Part shown: piece after piece, positions 35,263 through 48,805 of the stretch
Layout of the letters: each line of letters begins with the position of its first letter
Position numbering within the stretch: the first letter of the stretch is position 1
Notes under the pieces: generated by a model
Told to the model about the DNA's origin: nothing
The model's database searches: none
Seen by the model: only the letters and a program-made list of their open reading frames with translations
Program-made: the position numbers and the translations under genes
Assembly: GCA_963930645.1 (NCBI GenBank)
Contig: OZ005653.1
Span: 111,571,259-111,635,258 of the forward strand
DNA length: 64,000 nucleotides
Reading direction: 5' to 3'
DNA from: Salticus scenicus
Lineage: Eukaryota > Arthropoda > Arachnida > Araneae > Salticidae

Positions 35263-36354
35263 AAAAGGAATGAATATAGACTTTTTTTTTTTTTTTTAAT
35301 CAAAACTTTTCAGTAAATTTGAAACATATTTTGAAGTTAATAATCAATTTAAAAGGTTAAACTCAAAAATAATTTCCTCTCATAAAGTAAAAACAATGTG
35401 GTTTCATCTGAACTTTTATAAATAATTCTTATTGGATAATTATACAAAAAAAAATATAAATAAAATATAAATAAAAATTTGTGAAATGTGTAATAAAATA
35501 ATGAAGAAAAAGAACTGGCAGGTGAGGGGGTAATTAATGGCTCCAGCATTAGGAATCATTTGGTAGTATTTCTATAATGCTTTGTTTATTCGTTTATTAT
35601 TACTATTATTATTTTAAGTTCAAATATCTGAATTGACTAGATAAACAAATAAATAATTAAACAAAGAATAATTAAGCAAATTCTACCTCAGCTTTACCGT
35701 AGTTATCAACAAATCTCATAAATGCATTTAGATATAACATATTTTAAATAATATATATTGTCTTCAGTTTAAGAATCAGTAAATATACATTTTATAACAT
35801 ACAGTTGATTCTTTTGTATATAAATGTCATTATTTTTAAAACAAAAACCATAAAATTTATGAAAATAAAATGATATTACAATATCGCTCCAAAAAGCTAA
35901 AATATCCGGAATCTATGATATGATTTTTATAATCTGAAAAAAGATTTAATATATTATGTCAATGTATTAAAAGCTACATAACAGCCAAAAATCTTATTCA
36001 CATATGGCTTCAATGCAAATACATCCCTGAGGAATTGTGCAAACTCTTTTAATGAACCGTATTTTTCTACGAATTAAATTATCTTTCTTCATATGGACGC
36101 AATCTCGTTAAATCTAAACATTTTTACCGTCGATATATTTTTTTTGAGCAATATATCCACCATATTGTCTGATTTGTAGTTGCAACCAGTTTTGCAAAAG
36201 GTCTGTAGCTTAAGTAAATTTGCAAGAGTGTTTGAAAGCAATGTGTTATGTTTATGTACGATTTTACATTGTAAACGGTTTTGCAAGCCGAAATGCTACG
36301 TTTGCATGTCTGTATTAAACTGATCTACCTTACCAGATGACTGTTAATCTCCCT
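35263..36354. other. AT-rich non-coding DNA
   Basis: No gene seen. I looked on the minus strand for a reverse transcriptase belonging to the Penelope-like remnant and found none. Short frames have no family features. Confidence 0.5.
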
Positions 36355-37040
36355 GTAATAACCAGGTAATACATGAGAAAGGATATCTAAGATACGTAAC
36401 AATTGTCAAGAAAATCGTTAGAGCCGTTTTTGAGATAGCAACTTTTACCAAACTTGTTATGCTCAATTACGAACCAGTAAACAATAATTACATGTAAAAG
36501 GATATTTGAAAGGGAGTTAATATGGCGAAGTTGAAAAAAATCCGAACAGCCGTTTTTAAAGGAATGCACTTGTGAGACCTGATATTGAGCTATTTATACA
36601 ATACCCCTATCAATTTTCTTGAAGTAACCAACTATATCATTAGAAAGGATGTTTATACATCATTTTTGATGAAAATCGTTAGAGTCGTTTCTGAGATACG
36701 TACTTACGGTCCCAATTCCGGTTTTCGATGTCCCTTTTCCGTTGTTTCAATTTTTACGAAAATTTGGAAAAGTTATTTTTACACCAGATGTATATCAATT
36801 CTGAAGTTTCGTCTTTTTTTTTTTTTTTTTTTTTTTTTTTATCTTTACTCGTTTCGGAGATATGTTAACCCCAAGATTCCCCACATACATGCATACACAC
36901 TGATCAACTGCCAAAAATTATTTTTTTAAACTCAGGAGACGTTAAAACGGGTAAATAAAATGCAGACTCGATATCGAGTTTTTAGACCGAATACAATACT
37001 TCTATTACCTAAGTTTGTTGGACAATGGTAGTAATAATCT
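36355..37040. repeat. three diverged ~130-bp units and unknown repeat tail
   Basis: ATCGTTAGAGCCGTTTTTGA at 36414, a decayed GAACAGCCGTTTTTAAAGG near 36541, and ATCGTTAGAGTCGTTTCTGA near 36675 mark units of 127-134 bp, each after an AAAGGATAT-like word. The following stretch (36830-37040) has CCCCACATACATGCATACAC, TGATCAACTGCC, an AAACTCAGGAGACGTTAAAA word and a palindromic CTCGATATCGAG. It looks like the end of a transposable element I cannot name. Confidence 0.55.
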
Positions 37041-37320
37041 GAGCAGTTTGTGCTCTGATGACTAGTAATATACATACCAATTTTATTTTCAATTACTAAT
37101 GTGTTTAGAAACTGCCATGTTTCTACAAACACGTTCAGAAAGGTGGGTTTTACACGTTTTTGTAAAAGTAGCAATAGTTGAAATCACGATACCAAACAAA
37201 TAAATAAATGCATAAAAATATAATAATTTGAGTTAACAATATTAATATTTTCCTTACATTGTATATGTTATATTATAAAATAAATTTACTCAATTTGTAA
37301 TTAAAGTACGTAAGTTTTCA

Positions 37321-37371
<51 letters not shown>

Positions 37372-37486
37372 CTAAACATTGTAGAAGGATTTTTTTCCCG
37401 TAAAAGTAATTGTTCAAATAAAAATAATCAAAATAATAGTTGCGTACTAAATTTATAAATTAATTAAATAAAGCAAAATTATTGAA
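37041..37486. other. AT-rich DNA with (TA)n microsatellite
   Basis: A (TA)n run lies at about 37322-37369. No gene seen. Confidence 0.55.
37322..37369. repeat. (TA)n microsatellite
   Basis: About 48 bp of uninterrupted TA, 120 bp left of the Helitron border. Confidence 0.95.
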
Positions 37487-38009
37487 CTAGCAGGCTACGA
37501 CCATTTCGCTGGTCACTATTTTTAAATGAATCATTATAATTAATGAATTCTCAAAATTGCATTATTTTTATCATGTGAAAAAAAAGAAAAAAAAAAACTC
37601 TGATCGGGAAAAATGTCGCACCGGGTCCCCTCTGCCTTCGGCAGCGTAGACCGATGCGCGATGCGCACGCGGAATGCATATGTATGAGCGCTGCGAGCGC
37701 GTACTCCTTCACCACACTTACAATTTCTGAAAATTCCATGTTATTACTCATAAACTTTTGTTCTTAAGAAAAGGAATTGAAAAAAAAAAAAAAACTGATC
37801 GGGTAAAGACTCATACCGGGTCCCCTCTGCCTTCATGTCATGAATTCATATATATGCTCGCTGCGCGCGCTTATTCTTTCACCACCCTTGCTGTCCCTCC
37901 TTAATTTTACACTTTTGAAAATATCCTCATTCGATTCGTAGGCACCCAAAACCTATATATACCAATTTTGAAAGGACAAACTGAATTTCTAATTTTTTGC
38001 CCCCCTTTA

Positions 38010-38302
38010 GGACACCTTAAAATATATAAATCAGGTGAAATCTCGAATAATTGCGATTAGCGCCCTCTATTGGATAAATTTGATGTAGGTTATTCGATAA
38101 TATAAAAGAACTTTAAATTATCTTTCGAATGGTGTATTAAAAATTATTTAATCATATTTATAATTCGAAATATTGAGATTTTAAAATATTGCATCGCCAT
38201 CTGGTGTTAGAAATTTCTGTAATCTACTATTCAATTCCAAATCAACAAAGCTTTCAAATGATGTATTACTTATAAAATGATTTTAATTAGTAGCTGAGAT
38301 AC

Positions 38303-38333
<31 letters not shown>

Positions 38334-38700
38334 AATCAGGACACCTTAAAACGTGTAAATCTGGTGAAATCTCGAATTCCACTTTCGATAATGTAAAAGC
38401 ACTTCAAAATATCTTTCGAATGATGTATTAAAAATAATTTAATCATATTCAGAATTCGAAATATTGAAATTTAAAAATATTAGAGCACCATCTGGTGGTA
38501 GAAATTTCTGTAATCTACTGTTCAATTCCAAATCAACAAAGCTTTCAAATAATGTATTACTTATAAAACTATTTTAATTAGTAGCTGAGATACAAAAGAA
38601 AAACCTAATCAGGACACCTTAAAACGTGTAAATCACGTGAAATCTCGAATTCCATTACTTACGGTAGTCGGTTAATGGAAGGTGATAGAAATTTGTGGCG
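38010..38700 (-). repeat. 272-bp repeat inside the Helitron, inverted to 26941-27770
   Basis: GGACACCTTAAAA heads copies at 38010, 38339 and 38612 (329 and 273 bp apart; the first spacing is lengthened by an A run at about 38305-38330 and other insertions). Content is the reverse complement of the 272-bp units at 26941-27770, including the CCATCTGGTG words (reverse of CACCAGATGG) near 38197 and 38488. Confidence 0.9.
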
Positions 38701-38999
38701 TCTACTCTTGAAATTCAATTCAAATAAGTTTCAAAATGACATATTACTTTTGAAATTATGCTGATTAGAAGCTGAGATACAAAAACGATATAAACACTAT
38801 TATAAAACGATTTATGTCTGACTTTTTCGCGGTTTTCTCCGAAACTTGCGTAATTCCGGGCTAAATACTGGTAAAAATCCATAGTATGAAATGTGAAAGG
38901 AGTATCAGAATTCGAAACTCTGCAAAAGTATAAAATAATAAAGGCGTTCTTGGTTTTCCGTTTTTTTCTCCGAAACAACGTTCCTTTTCTACTTTTTTG

Positions 39000-39870
39000 C
39001 CCCTTCCCTCCCCCCTTTCCATCCCTTCTAATAATTTTACACTTGAAAATATCCGCAATCCATTTATTTTTCTTTAAAACCTAATAATACAATTTCAAAC
39101 GCTGTAACTCTTTTTTTTTTTTTTTTTTTCACCTTCGCCCCTCTCTATCCCCTTTAAGCCCTTCCTAATAATTCTACACTTTCAAAAATATTGAGAATCG
39201 AATTATCGGGCGTTAAAACCAAACATTACGAAATTTCAACGGCATATCTCAATTTAAAATAGTGCATAATATAAAACAAAATGTAATCTATTGTTTTTGT
39301 TTATCCACATATTTTCATGAAAATTGAGCAGTAGCTTTATAATATGCTGTTCAAAAATATCCCCAATCGATTTTTAACTATCGAAAACCTCTATATACCA
39401 ATTTTGAACGATCTAACTCTATTTTTATATTTTTGCCCCCCCTCTCCCCTCCCGCTTCTCGCCCCTCCTAATAACTTTACACTTTCGAAAATATCCCCAT
39501 TCGACTTGCAGGCCTCTTAAACCTATCTGTACCAATTTTGAACGGCCTAACTGTATTTCTATTTGTTTTTCCCCATAGCCCCCCTTACCGCCCCACCTCT
39601 ACCCGCCCCTTCTAAAAATTTTACAAATTCAAAAATATCCGCAATCGATTTGTAAGTATCGAAGACCTCTATGTACCAATTTTGAACGATCTGACACTAT
39701 TTTTATTTTTTTGCCCCCCTCCCCTCCCAAATTCTTGCCCCTCCAAATAACTTTACACAATCGAAAATATCCCCATTCGACTTGCAGGTCTCTAAAACCT
39801 ATCTGTACCAATTTTGAACGGCCTAACTGTATTTCTATTGGTTTTGCTCCATAGCCCCCCACCTGGAGGC
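39000..39870. repeat. C-rich tandem repeat inside the Helitron, about 278-bp dimer
   Basis: AAAATATCCCCATTCGACTT recurs near 39487 and 39765, 278 bp apart. Between them is a half-unit with ATCCGCAATCGATTTGTAAG. The two half-units alternate, each followed by ACCAATTTTGAACG and a CCCCTCCC-rich block. The first half-unit is the same sequence as the unit of the array at 7221-9290. Confidence 0.85.
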
Positions 39871-39943
39871 TGAATTTCTAAAATTCCAGAAATTGGTTTT
39901 TAGATAGTTGCATTAGCTATATTTTAGAGCAAACATTTTACAT

Positions 39944-39983
<40 letters not shown>

Positions 39984-40421
39984 AGATATATAGGATTATG
40001 CGAAATCACGTTTTACGCATGTGACATCACGTTTTGCCCCTCCCCCCGCCCCCCTATGAGAGCGAATTTCAAAAATTCCAGAAACAGATTTTTAGACATT
40101 TTTATTAGCTGTATTTTAAAGCAAAAATTTTACGGATATCTGTTTTTTTGTATGAGATATGAAGGATTTTGTGAAATTACGTTTTGCCCCCTCCTCCCCT
40201 TGGGGGGCGAATTTTGTGAAATCACTTGCGGCGTTGTGTTTCTCGGGTCGTAAACATTAACCGTGCCGAATTTTGTCCCGGTTGGTTAAACGGCCTAGGT
40301 TTTTATAGCGGACAGACAGACAGACACACACACACACACACAGACTCTGCTCTTTTATATATATAGATAAAGTTAAAAGTTGCAATTAAAATAATTTTTT
40401 ATTATTATATGTGTAATTTAG

Positions 40422-41561
40422 ATCAATACAAAAAACCCTTAACGGGTTAAAAGTTTGTGACGCAGCATTGTACTTTATGGCTATAAGAATTAGAAATACG
40501 GGTCTTAAAAATAATGATATCAAATTTTCAGTGACGCTTTGATATTAATTAAATTATACATAGATTTTCTTATTTGAATTTGCTTTTTCCTTTTATTTAT
40601 ATTTACAGTGTAAACGTTATTTTCAACATAAAATAATATATAGCATTTACTCATTGATACCTTTCCATTCACATCTCTTATACTATGAAAGCATGTGTTT
40701 TAAAAGAAATTATATGAAATTCCAGTAACGCAGTGGTGTTACATTAAGTGATTTGTTTTTAAATTTCTCTGCAATTATTTTGTTTTGCATATTAAAGTAT
40801 ATGTGCACATTGAAATATTGCTTTTAATTTTCAAATACGCTGTCAAATATATCACTTTCATTAAGCTTATATTATGTACTGAAATATATTTATTTCAATG
40901 AATTATTCTACCTTTTGCGTCACGCCATCCAAAACTGAAAAAAATTTCACAGTTTTTTTCTTTGCATCACGATATCTATTTGCATGCATTTTGAATTTAT
41001 TTGGATGAAATGACACAAAGTAAACATTTCCATATATTTTACTTACAGTTTTGGATGGCGTGACGCAAAAGGTAGAATAATTCATTGAAATAAATATATT
41101 TCAGTACATAATATAAGCTTAATGAAAGTGATATATTTGACAGCATATTTGAAAATTAAAAGCAATATTTCAATGTGCACATATACTTTAATATGCAAAA
41201 CAAAATAATTGCAGAGAAATTTAAAAACAAATCACTTAATGTAACACCACTGCGTTACTTGGATTTCATATAATTTCTTTTAAAACACATGCTTTCATAG
41301 TATAAGAGATGTGAATGGAAAGGTATCAATGAGTAAATGCTATATATTATTTTATGTTGAAAATAACGTTTACACTGTAAATATAAATAAAAGGAAAAAG
41401 CAAATTCAAATAAGAAAATCTATGTATAATTTAATTAATATCAAAGCGTCACTGAAAATTTGATATCATTATTTTTAAGACCCGTATTTCTAATTCTTAT
41501 AGCCATAAAGTACAATGCTGCGTCACAAACTTTTAACCCGTTAAGGGTTTTTTGTATTGAT
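40422..41561. repeat. near-perfect inverted repeat, 516-bp arms, 108-bp spacer
   Basis: The left arm, 40422-40937 (ATCAATACAAAAAACCC to CCATCCAAAACTG), is the reverse complement of the right arm, 41046-41561 (CAGTTTTGGATGG to GGGTTTTTTGTATTGAT). Arms have equal length and only a few differences that I could spot, for example AAATACGCTG versus the equivalent of AAATATGCTG, and ATTCCAGTAAC versus ATCCAAGTAAC. The spacer 40938-41045 is unique. I see no target duplication and no transposase. It could be a foldback element, a recent inverted duplication, or an assembly or sequencing artefact. It starts only 55 bp after the Helitron border. Confidence 0.92.
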
Positions 41562-42339
41562 ATCATTACTTTTTAGGGATTAATGATCAAAACGCAAAAT
41601 TAAAGGAGCATGGTAATAACACTGTATTAAAAGTGTTGTTTTATAGGTCACACTCGAACAAAATAACAAACTAAATAAAATTTCAAAATTTTATAAAAAG
41701 TGATAAAAAAGATGGACACATGCAACATTACAAAGGCATAATATAGTACATTTTAAAAATGACAAAAATTTCTTATTTATATTTATTTCTTATTATAATG
41801 TTTTAGGTATAGATTTGATTTAAAAGAGAAAAATAAATAATAATAGAAAAATCTTTAAAAAGTGAAAATTTTATACTGGTAAATATTTAAGTAGTATAGT
41901 TTGTTATGAATTTAATTAAAAAAAAAAAATCTTAATCTATTCAAAATTTTATTATAGCTTAACATTTTGTAATTTATATATTATATATATACTAGAAACT
42001 TAATGAGCAAATTAATTATTTTCAAATTCTGTTTTAAGAATTTTTTCAATCCGTAGTTTAAGTGATTTATCACCTAATTTTGAAAAAATTACAAATATTT
42101 GCATATGATTATCATATTATTTGTCATTTTTATGAAAATAAAGGAAAAATTTTTTGTTGTTGCAATCACCTTTTAAAATAGAACCAATTTTGAAAGTTAA
42201 CAACGTATCAGCATGAAAACAATGTAAATACAAAGAATATTTTTGATAAACAAATGTCATATAAAATACAAGTACCTAAATAAATAACTCATTTAATATA
42301 TATATTAAAAAAAGAAAAATATTTTTTATTTTATTTTTT
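41562..42339. other. AT-rich non-coding DNA
   Basis: No gene, RNA or bounded element seen. Very AT-rich. Confidence 0.5.
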
Positions 42340-42920
42340 GTGTTTATTTTTGACGCTCCCCGATAGATGGAGCCAAAACGATTATTTGATATTCAGTATT
42401 TCAGATGGAAGAGAAGAAATTCGTCCGCGAAACTGCCGCATCACGGTATTTTCGGAGTAAAAAATAGTTCGATTTTTAAACTGAGTTATAAAAAAAACAA
42501 GAGTTTTCCTAGGGAAAAGGGAGATGTCAGGCACATCAGATAAAAGTGATTAATATCATATATCAATTAAACTAAATTCGCTCGAGCCATATTCGAGAAA
42601 AATTTGTTCCTTACATACGCCGTCCATTTACAACTTAAATGAGCCAATTCATATCTCGAAATATATTGCACGCAGAAATGTAGGGATTTCAGGGTAGGAT
42701 CAGACAGAAGGTGAAAGTCTATTTTGAAAATATCAGAACATAACCTCCCATATTTCCTGAGATATTAAGTGTCGGCTTTCAGCGGTTACTTTGATCTTAA
42801 AATTCCTGTATATATAAGTGTCGCAGTTTTCGTTCGTTTTTCCGTTTCCGTTGAGTGTCGTGGCGTTCGTTTGTTTTTGCGCTTGCGTCACTAGAAAAAC
42901 TGCCGTTTTTCATGATAAAA
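42340..42920 (+). promoter_or_regulatory. possible TATA-type promoter or LTR-like island
   Basis: A less AT-rich island in a very AT-rich region. TATATATAAG (42811-42820) lies about 30 bp before a stretch with CGTTCGTTTTTCCGTTTCCG and TTGAGTGTCGTGGCGTTCGT, the spacing of a TATA-box core promoter. No open reading frame follows. It could be a solo LTR, a lone promoter, or chance. I could not find matching LTR borders. Confidence 0.25.
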
Positions 42921-43239
42921 ATATATATTTCGAGATCTGTTGTTTTTAAATTAATTTAATAATAATAATAATAATAACAATTTGTAATACAGTATATATT
43001 ATACAACAGAATTAAATAAATAATCATATAGTATATATATATATAAAGCAAAACTATTAGCAAAACTCCATATTTTGATTTTAGCAAAAAATTAATTAAT
43101 CTAAATATATTTAACTTTCTTTATATATACATTACAAATAACGCAAATCATATATCTATTGCTTTTATATAACATTATTTTTATGCTGTCTACTAATAAT
43201 TCAATATATGAATTCAAAAATTGATACATTATATAAATT

Positions 43240-43523
43240 TTAATAAACAAAAAAAAAAAAAAAAAAAACTCTTAAAATATCCTTTGTCAACAAACAATAA
43301 TTTGGTAAAATAAATAAATAAATAAACAATAAAATAAATTGCATAACCATTTTAGGTATAATTTGTAACAATATACTGCACTAATATTACTCTTTTGAAG
43401 ATATGATTAAAATAAAAAAAAAGGTTGAGGCTTTAATATTTCATAATTTTGAAAGTATATTTTTCATGTTTTAATGATAAAGGACAAATAAATTATGTTT
43501 CAGTTTTTTGTATCAAAATGTTA

Positions 43524-43558
<35 letters not shown>

Positions 43559-44200
43559 GAATTAATCTTTTGTAAAGAAATATAATTAAATTTCTCATTG
43601 TATTATTATATTTATCTCTGAAAAATTCTAAATATTATGTTTTTCAAATATATCTTTATTAATTAAGTATTTTTGACATTTTATTGAAATTTTTAAAATA
43701 ATATATATATATATTTAAAAATAGGATAGATTTTTAGCAAAAGAAGATATATTAAACAATAAATTCAATTGTGAAAGCATTTTGGCTATAATATCAAACA
43801 ATATCAGACACTAATATTACCTTTTTCCAAGATATACTCAAATAATTCTTATAGGCTTTACTATTTCTTAACTTTGAAAATATTTTACCACTCTTTTATT
43901 AAAAGTAATGACATGAATGACTCTTAAGTTTTGATTACTTTTAAAAACATTTTTGTGCTTATATATTTTTCATATTTATATTATAAAGAGAAAATAAACT
44001 ATGTTTTTTTTCTTTTTTTTTGTTATCAAAATTTTATTTATTTATTTTTCAGATGACTTTAACATCTGTAAAGGTATATAACTAAATATGCCGTCGTATT
44101 ATATTTATCCATAAATATGCATAAATATTATTTTTCAAATATTTCTTTATTATTTAAGAATTTTTGTCATATTATTGATCAACTATATTTATAAAGTAAA
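43240..44200 (+). repeat. diverged tandem duplication, unit about 0.5 kb
   Basis: Two copies, about 43240-43710 and 43730-44190. Shared order: AAACAATAAA, CATTTTRGSTATAAT, AATAT..ACTAATATTAC, AAGATAT, CTTTAATATTTC versus CTTTACTATTTC, TATGTTTC or TATGTTTT then a T run, CTGTAAAGGTATATAAC versus TTGTAAAGAAATATAAT, and TTTTTCAAATATATCTTTAT versus TTTTTCAAATATTTCTTTAT. Non-coding. Confidence 0.75.
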
Positions 44201-46239
44201 ACGTATCTGTTTTACGCATAGGATAGAATTGAATTTAAAAAAAAAAAAAAAATAAAATAACAGCTGCAATTTAAACAATGTAAATAAATGATGAAATCTA
44301 TCAAGTTTTTTTTTTTTCCTCCAAATTATTATTTGAAATTTTGAAATTTACACTAACCATATTATACACATTTTGCATTATGAAGACACTCTAAACTAAA
44401 AAAATAAAAATAAAAAAATAAATAATAAATGACAAGTTATATAAATTTAACTTGGTATTGTGTATATAATGTACATAGTGCTTCAAATAAGCATATTAGT
44501 TTCTAATATTTTTTCAATTTCTCAAAGTTTATTGTTTTTCGAAATTCAAAATATATTCCTAATGTGATTAAATGCAAAAATGTTTTCCTTGGGTTCAGAA
44601 GAAGAAAATATTTTGTTCAGTTAACGGAACTAACAAATTTCCAATATATTTCATTCTTCGCAATTAAATTTTCTTTTTGGTAATCACAGCGAAAAAATCT
44701 CAGTCTGCCTCTTTCACCTCAGCAAGTTTGAATTGTTTGTTATGGCAGACGATTTATAGAGGAGCGTGAGTAGAATTCCGATGAAGCACCAAAACTCTGT
44801 AAACAAAATTGAATGAAGCAATGAACGGAATTTTGTTTTGTTTGAAAACACGGCTGACTGTTTCATCTTAAGAGAAAAGATATATAAACTTATTTTATAA
44901 AAATTTTATGCAGATATTTACATTGGGAGTAAATTCGCAGAACTAAACACAATAAAAGCTACTGAAATCGTATATATATATATATTAATTTCTTGTGCAG
45001 AGCATTTGTACGGTATACCTATATATCTTACAGTACTTAATATATATAAATATACCATAGTCGTCAAATTTTTGGCTCCACAAAATTTTAACAGAAATTT
45101 TCATTTTATTAATCTTTGAAAACTGTTACCTGAATATATACAATTTCTATTAGAATGTTTAATAGCAAAAAATTTAAAAGTTTGCAGCTATTATATAACT
45201 GTGTCTTATATAAATTTAAAATATATGCGTATGTGTGTTCATAAGCACAGAAACAAATGTTAGAATTGTTAAAATAAAATTTCCATGCATTTTTTCTACG
45301 CCTAAGTTTCATAATATCTCGATTAAACTTAGAACTATTGCTGGTTATAACAACACATATATTAACAAAAGAAGGAAAGTTCTACAAAAAATTGAGATTG
45401 TGATGATAGTTACACTATTAAAAATCCTTATGATGTTATAAAAAAAGTGTGAAACTTCTAATAATAAGATTTTCCTGTTTAATTACATGACTTTTAAGAT
45501 TTGTTTAAATAATATGAAATGTAAAAAAAAAAAAAAAAAAGAAAAAAGAAAAAAAAAAACTTAATATAAAAGATTGAAAAATATTGTATTGAAAACTATA
45601 TTTTAGTGAATGGTGATTTACTTTAACAGATCGTTGGAGGCAAACCAAGGAGCACTTTGTAGTAACACCTGTGATAACATTTATTTTAATTTTTATGAAA
45701 AAAATAATAGGAAATATAAAAATATAATTTACTAGTACATAGATGACATTTTGTATTTGGTATTCACAACGATGCTAAATCTGTTTTCTATTTTTCAATT
45801 ATTTAAATTTAAATTTGACTAATTTAACAAAGTTAAAGCTAATTTTCTAGAATGATACACTTGCTGTTATTCTTTACCCCCCCCCCCCCCCACACACACA
45901 ATAAATAAATAAATAAATAATAATAAATAAACAAATAAAATAAATAAATAAATATCGCACTTATCCTCACATTTGTTTTTTTATATCCTTAAGAATTTTA
46001 AAATTTTCCTAACAAATTAATTTCCTCCCTTTCCCTTTAAAACCAAATATATAAAACACGAAATCGTCTCTTTTTGCATTCAAACCTAGTCTTATCGTGT
46101 GCAACTTTTTCACTGTGACATAATTTGGAACCCAATTACGTTCGCTTTTTTTCTTTTTTTTTTGGCCACCTGCACGAATTTGCGGAACTTATTTTTGTCA
46201 TCTTAGAATTTTGCAGAACAGCTTTTTAGTGTGGGTCAC
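44201..46239. other. AT-rich non-coding DNA
   Basis: No gene or bounded element. A GC-richer patch is seen at 44690-44880 (AGTCTGCCTCTTTCACCTCA). A C run followed by (AC) and (AATA)n lies at about 45878-45955. Short frames near 45109-45441 on both strands overlap one another and have no features. Confidence 0.5.
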
Positions 46240-48520
46240 GGCATTTTGGCCAACCTTCACATCAAAGTCTGTAACGGAGTAGCTAAAATTTACATAGAAT
46301 CGCTACAGTATTGTTGAGTCAGTCAGTCAGTTAGTATATCGATATATTATTTTATATACATAAATATGCAATAATCTGATACGAAAATATATACTAAAAG
46401 AAGCTCAAACATTTCATTGATTAATATTTTTTGTAAGTAATAATTGAAAATAAATGAAATGTCTATAAATTTTGGTAGATTAAAATGCATCTTTTTAAAC
46501 AAGAGTTTAGTTTCCTTATTAAAATTCGTGTGCTGTATATGACGAAAGTATTTGCTATTTAAATAAATTTATTTTATTATAAATTTTTTATTTTAGATAT
46601 ATTTATAAATAAATGTTAAATGAAATTTTTTTGTATAGATATATTCACATATATGTGTGTGCGTGTACAACATTTGTAAAAACGTATAATAAAGAAATAT
46701 TAACACAAATTTTATTTCTGTTCAATGTTGTAAAATCACACAATGTTTACAAAAAACATTAATTTTATAGAAACTAACTATAAAGTGTCCATATACGTTA
46801 TTTACACAGAATAAAAATAACTCTAATTAAAGATTTTTGATTTCTTCAGAATTACCTTAATTCTAATCAATCACTTTCAGTTATTTTTCATTTTTCATAA
46901 TTAAGGTGTCTCATCTACACTTGATATATCAAAGACGACTGATTATAATTTAAAAGATATTTTAATTTTATGCTATGAGAAATTATTCTAATTGACAGTT
47001 CAAACGCGTTTAATATTAACCGTGAAATTTTGACTTTTTAATGACATCATTAAGCATAAATTCTTTAATATCCTAGAATGATAATTAACAACAGTCTGAT
47101 GTCGGTTACTTTACGGTAAATTATTCACTTATTTAACATTTTGAAAATATATCCTTCATAAAAACACTTAGGAATTGCTAATAAGTTCCTGTCGGCGTTT
47201 AGAAAGTATTATCTCAATCTATATTAATAAATATATTTCGTTCGTATGTCACATTCCCAGTGAACGAAGTTTTCGTAGAGAAATTGGTAGGATAATTCAC
47301 TAAATTCAGACGAATAAAATTAACATACGTATACATCTGCAGTATTATTATTATTATTATTTTATTATTATACCTTGTTTTGATGTATCAATGAATAGAA
47401 AATATAATATTTTAACGAAACTAAGTTAAACCCATATAAGGCATCAAATTTTATCATCGATGAAATAAAAATATTTGATTTTTACCGAATCGAAAAAGGG
47501 GCTAAATATTAAAATAATTAAAATGAAACATATTCTATTTAAATCATTTAAAAATACTTCCGTATTAATGAAATATTTGGAAAAATGTAGTGTAAAGTCA
47601 TCAATATCAGTAGAATTAAAACGTACTGTAATATATATATTCTTTATTTAACTAAATAATAATAATAATAATAATAAATAAATATATATATATATGTATA
47701 TTAGTAGGAATTTTAACCTTTTAAACGCTAAGCATTTTTTTTTCGTCATGAAGTGTCGAAATAAGAGGCTAGTGTGACTAAATATTGAAACAGGTGTTGC
47801 TTTTTTGGTGAAATTTTGATTAATAAATATCTATAGTGTATAGTACTAATTCTCATATTATACTGTGTATCAAGAATATGTGCCAAATGACAAATCATTG
47901 AATTATAAATTTCTCGTGCGATTTTTTTCTTTTTTTTGTGTCTGGTAAATGAATCGCTCGAATCCTAATTTCTCTTCTCACATTGTTATATTTAATGTGA
48001 CTGAACCAAAACATTTATGATAATTGTATTTAATATACTGTCACAGATTCACGCAAAATACTTTTTTATAATGATATATCTTACATTTAGAAAAATGATA
48101 AATTTGTTTATTTATAATTCAATATTAAAATTTTGATACATATTTATATTAATGTATATAATTAGTGAAAAAAAATAACAACATTAATGTTTAGAGTGAA
48201 ATAGTTACTTCATTCTAGAAAGTAATTGCACACGTTTTTTTCTATTTACATGAAAAATATAAATGTCATCACATATATCCTAATCGAGAAATATAGTTAC
48301 TCGGAATAGAAAATAACAGAACTTCCCTTAGATAATTATCCGTACTTTTAAAAGTATAAAAAAATCAAAATAGTTAATATTGTAATTGATTCGCGAAGAA
48401 GAAAAAAAAATTCAAAGGGATTAAAAAAAAAAGTTCTTTTAACTGGTGCAAAGTTTTTAAACAAGCTTTTTTTACTCAAAAATATTAATGTATTTAATTC
48501 TATTTTTTTCTTTTTTTATC

Positions 48521-48577
<57 letters not shown>

Positions 48578-48767
48578 TCTGTAATTATAAATAGTGGTAT
48601 AATGAATAGAACATGTGGTAAAATTAATTTCTAAGATTTTCGAAAAAAATATCAAAGCTGAAATTATATTTATATTTACATTCACGATTTCTATTACATT
48701 TTAGATCATTTCATCTGTACATGATAAAAAAAAAATAATAACGTTTGACTTCTGCATTAAGAATACC

Positions 48768-48805
<38 letters not shown>

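Larger units (their letters stand above)
37487..40367 (-). mobile_element. non-autonomous Helitron, 2.9 kb
   Basis: On the minus strand it begins TCTATATATATAAAAGAGC (right border 40367), followed by a (TG)n and (TCTG)n tract, and ends with a perfect 5-bp hairpin (GACCA 37499-37503 with TGGTC 37510-37514) and GCCTGCTAG at the left border. Insertion is between A and T without duplication. The (GACA)n-type tract next to the AT-rich terminus is typical of small insect Helitron-like elements. The interior is built from at least two tandem repeats (38010-38700 and about 39000-39870) and C-rich blocks. No Rep/helicase frame, so it relies on a partner. Confidence 0.85.
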
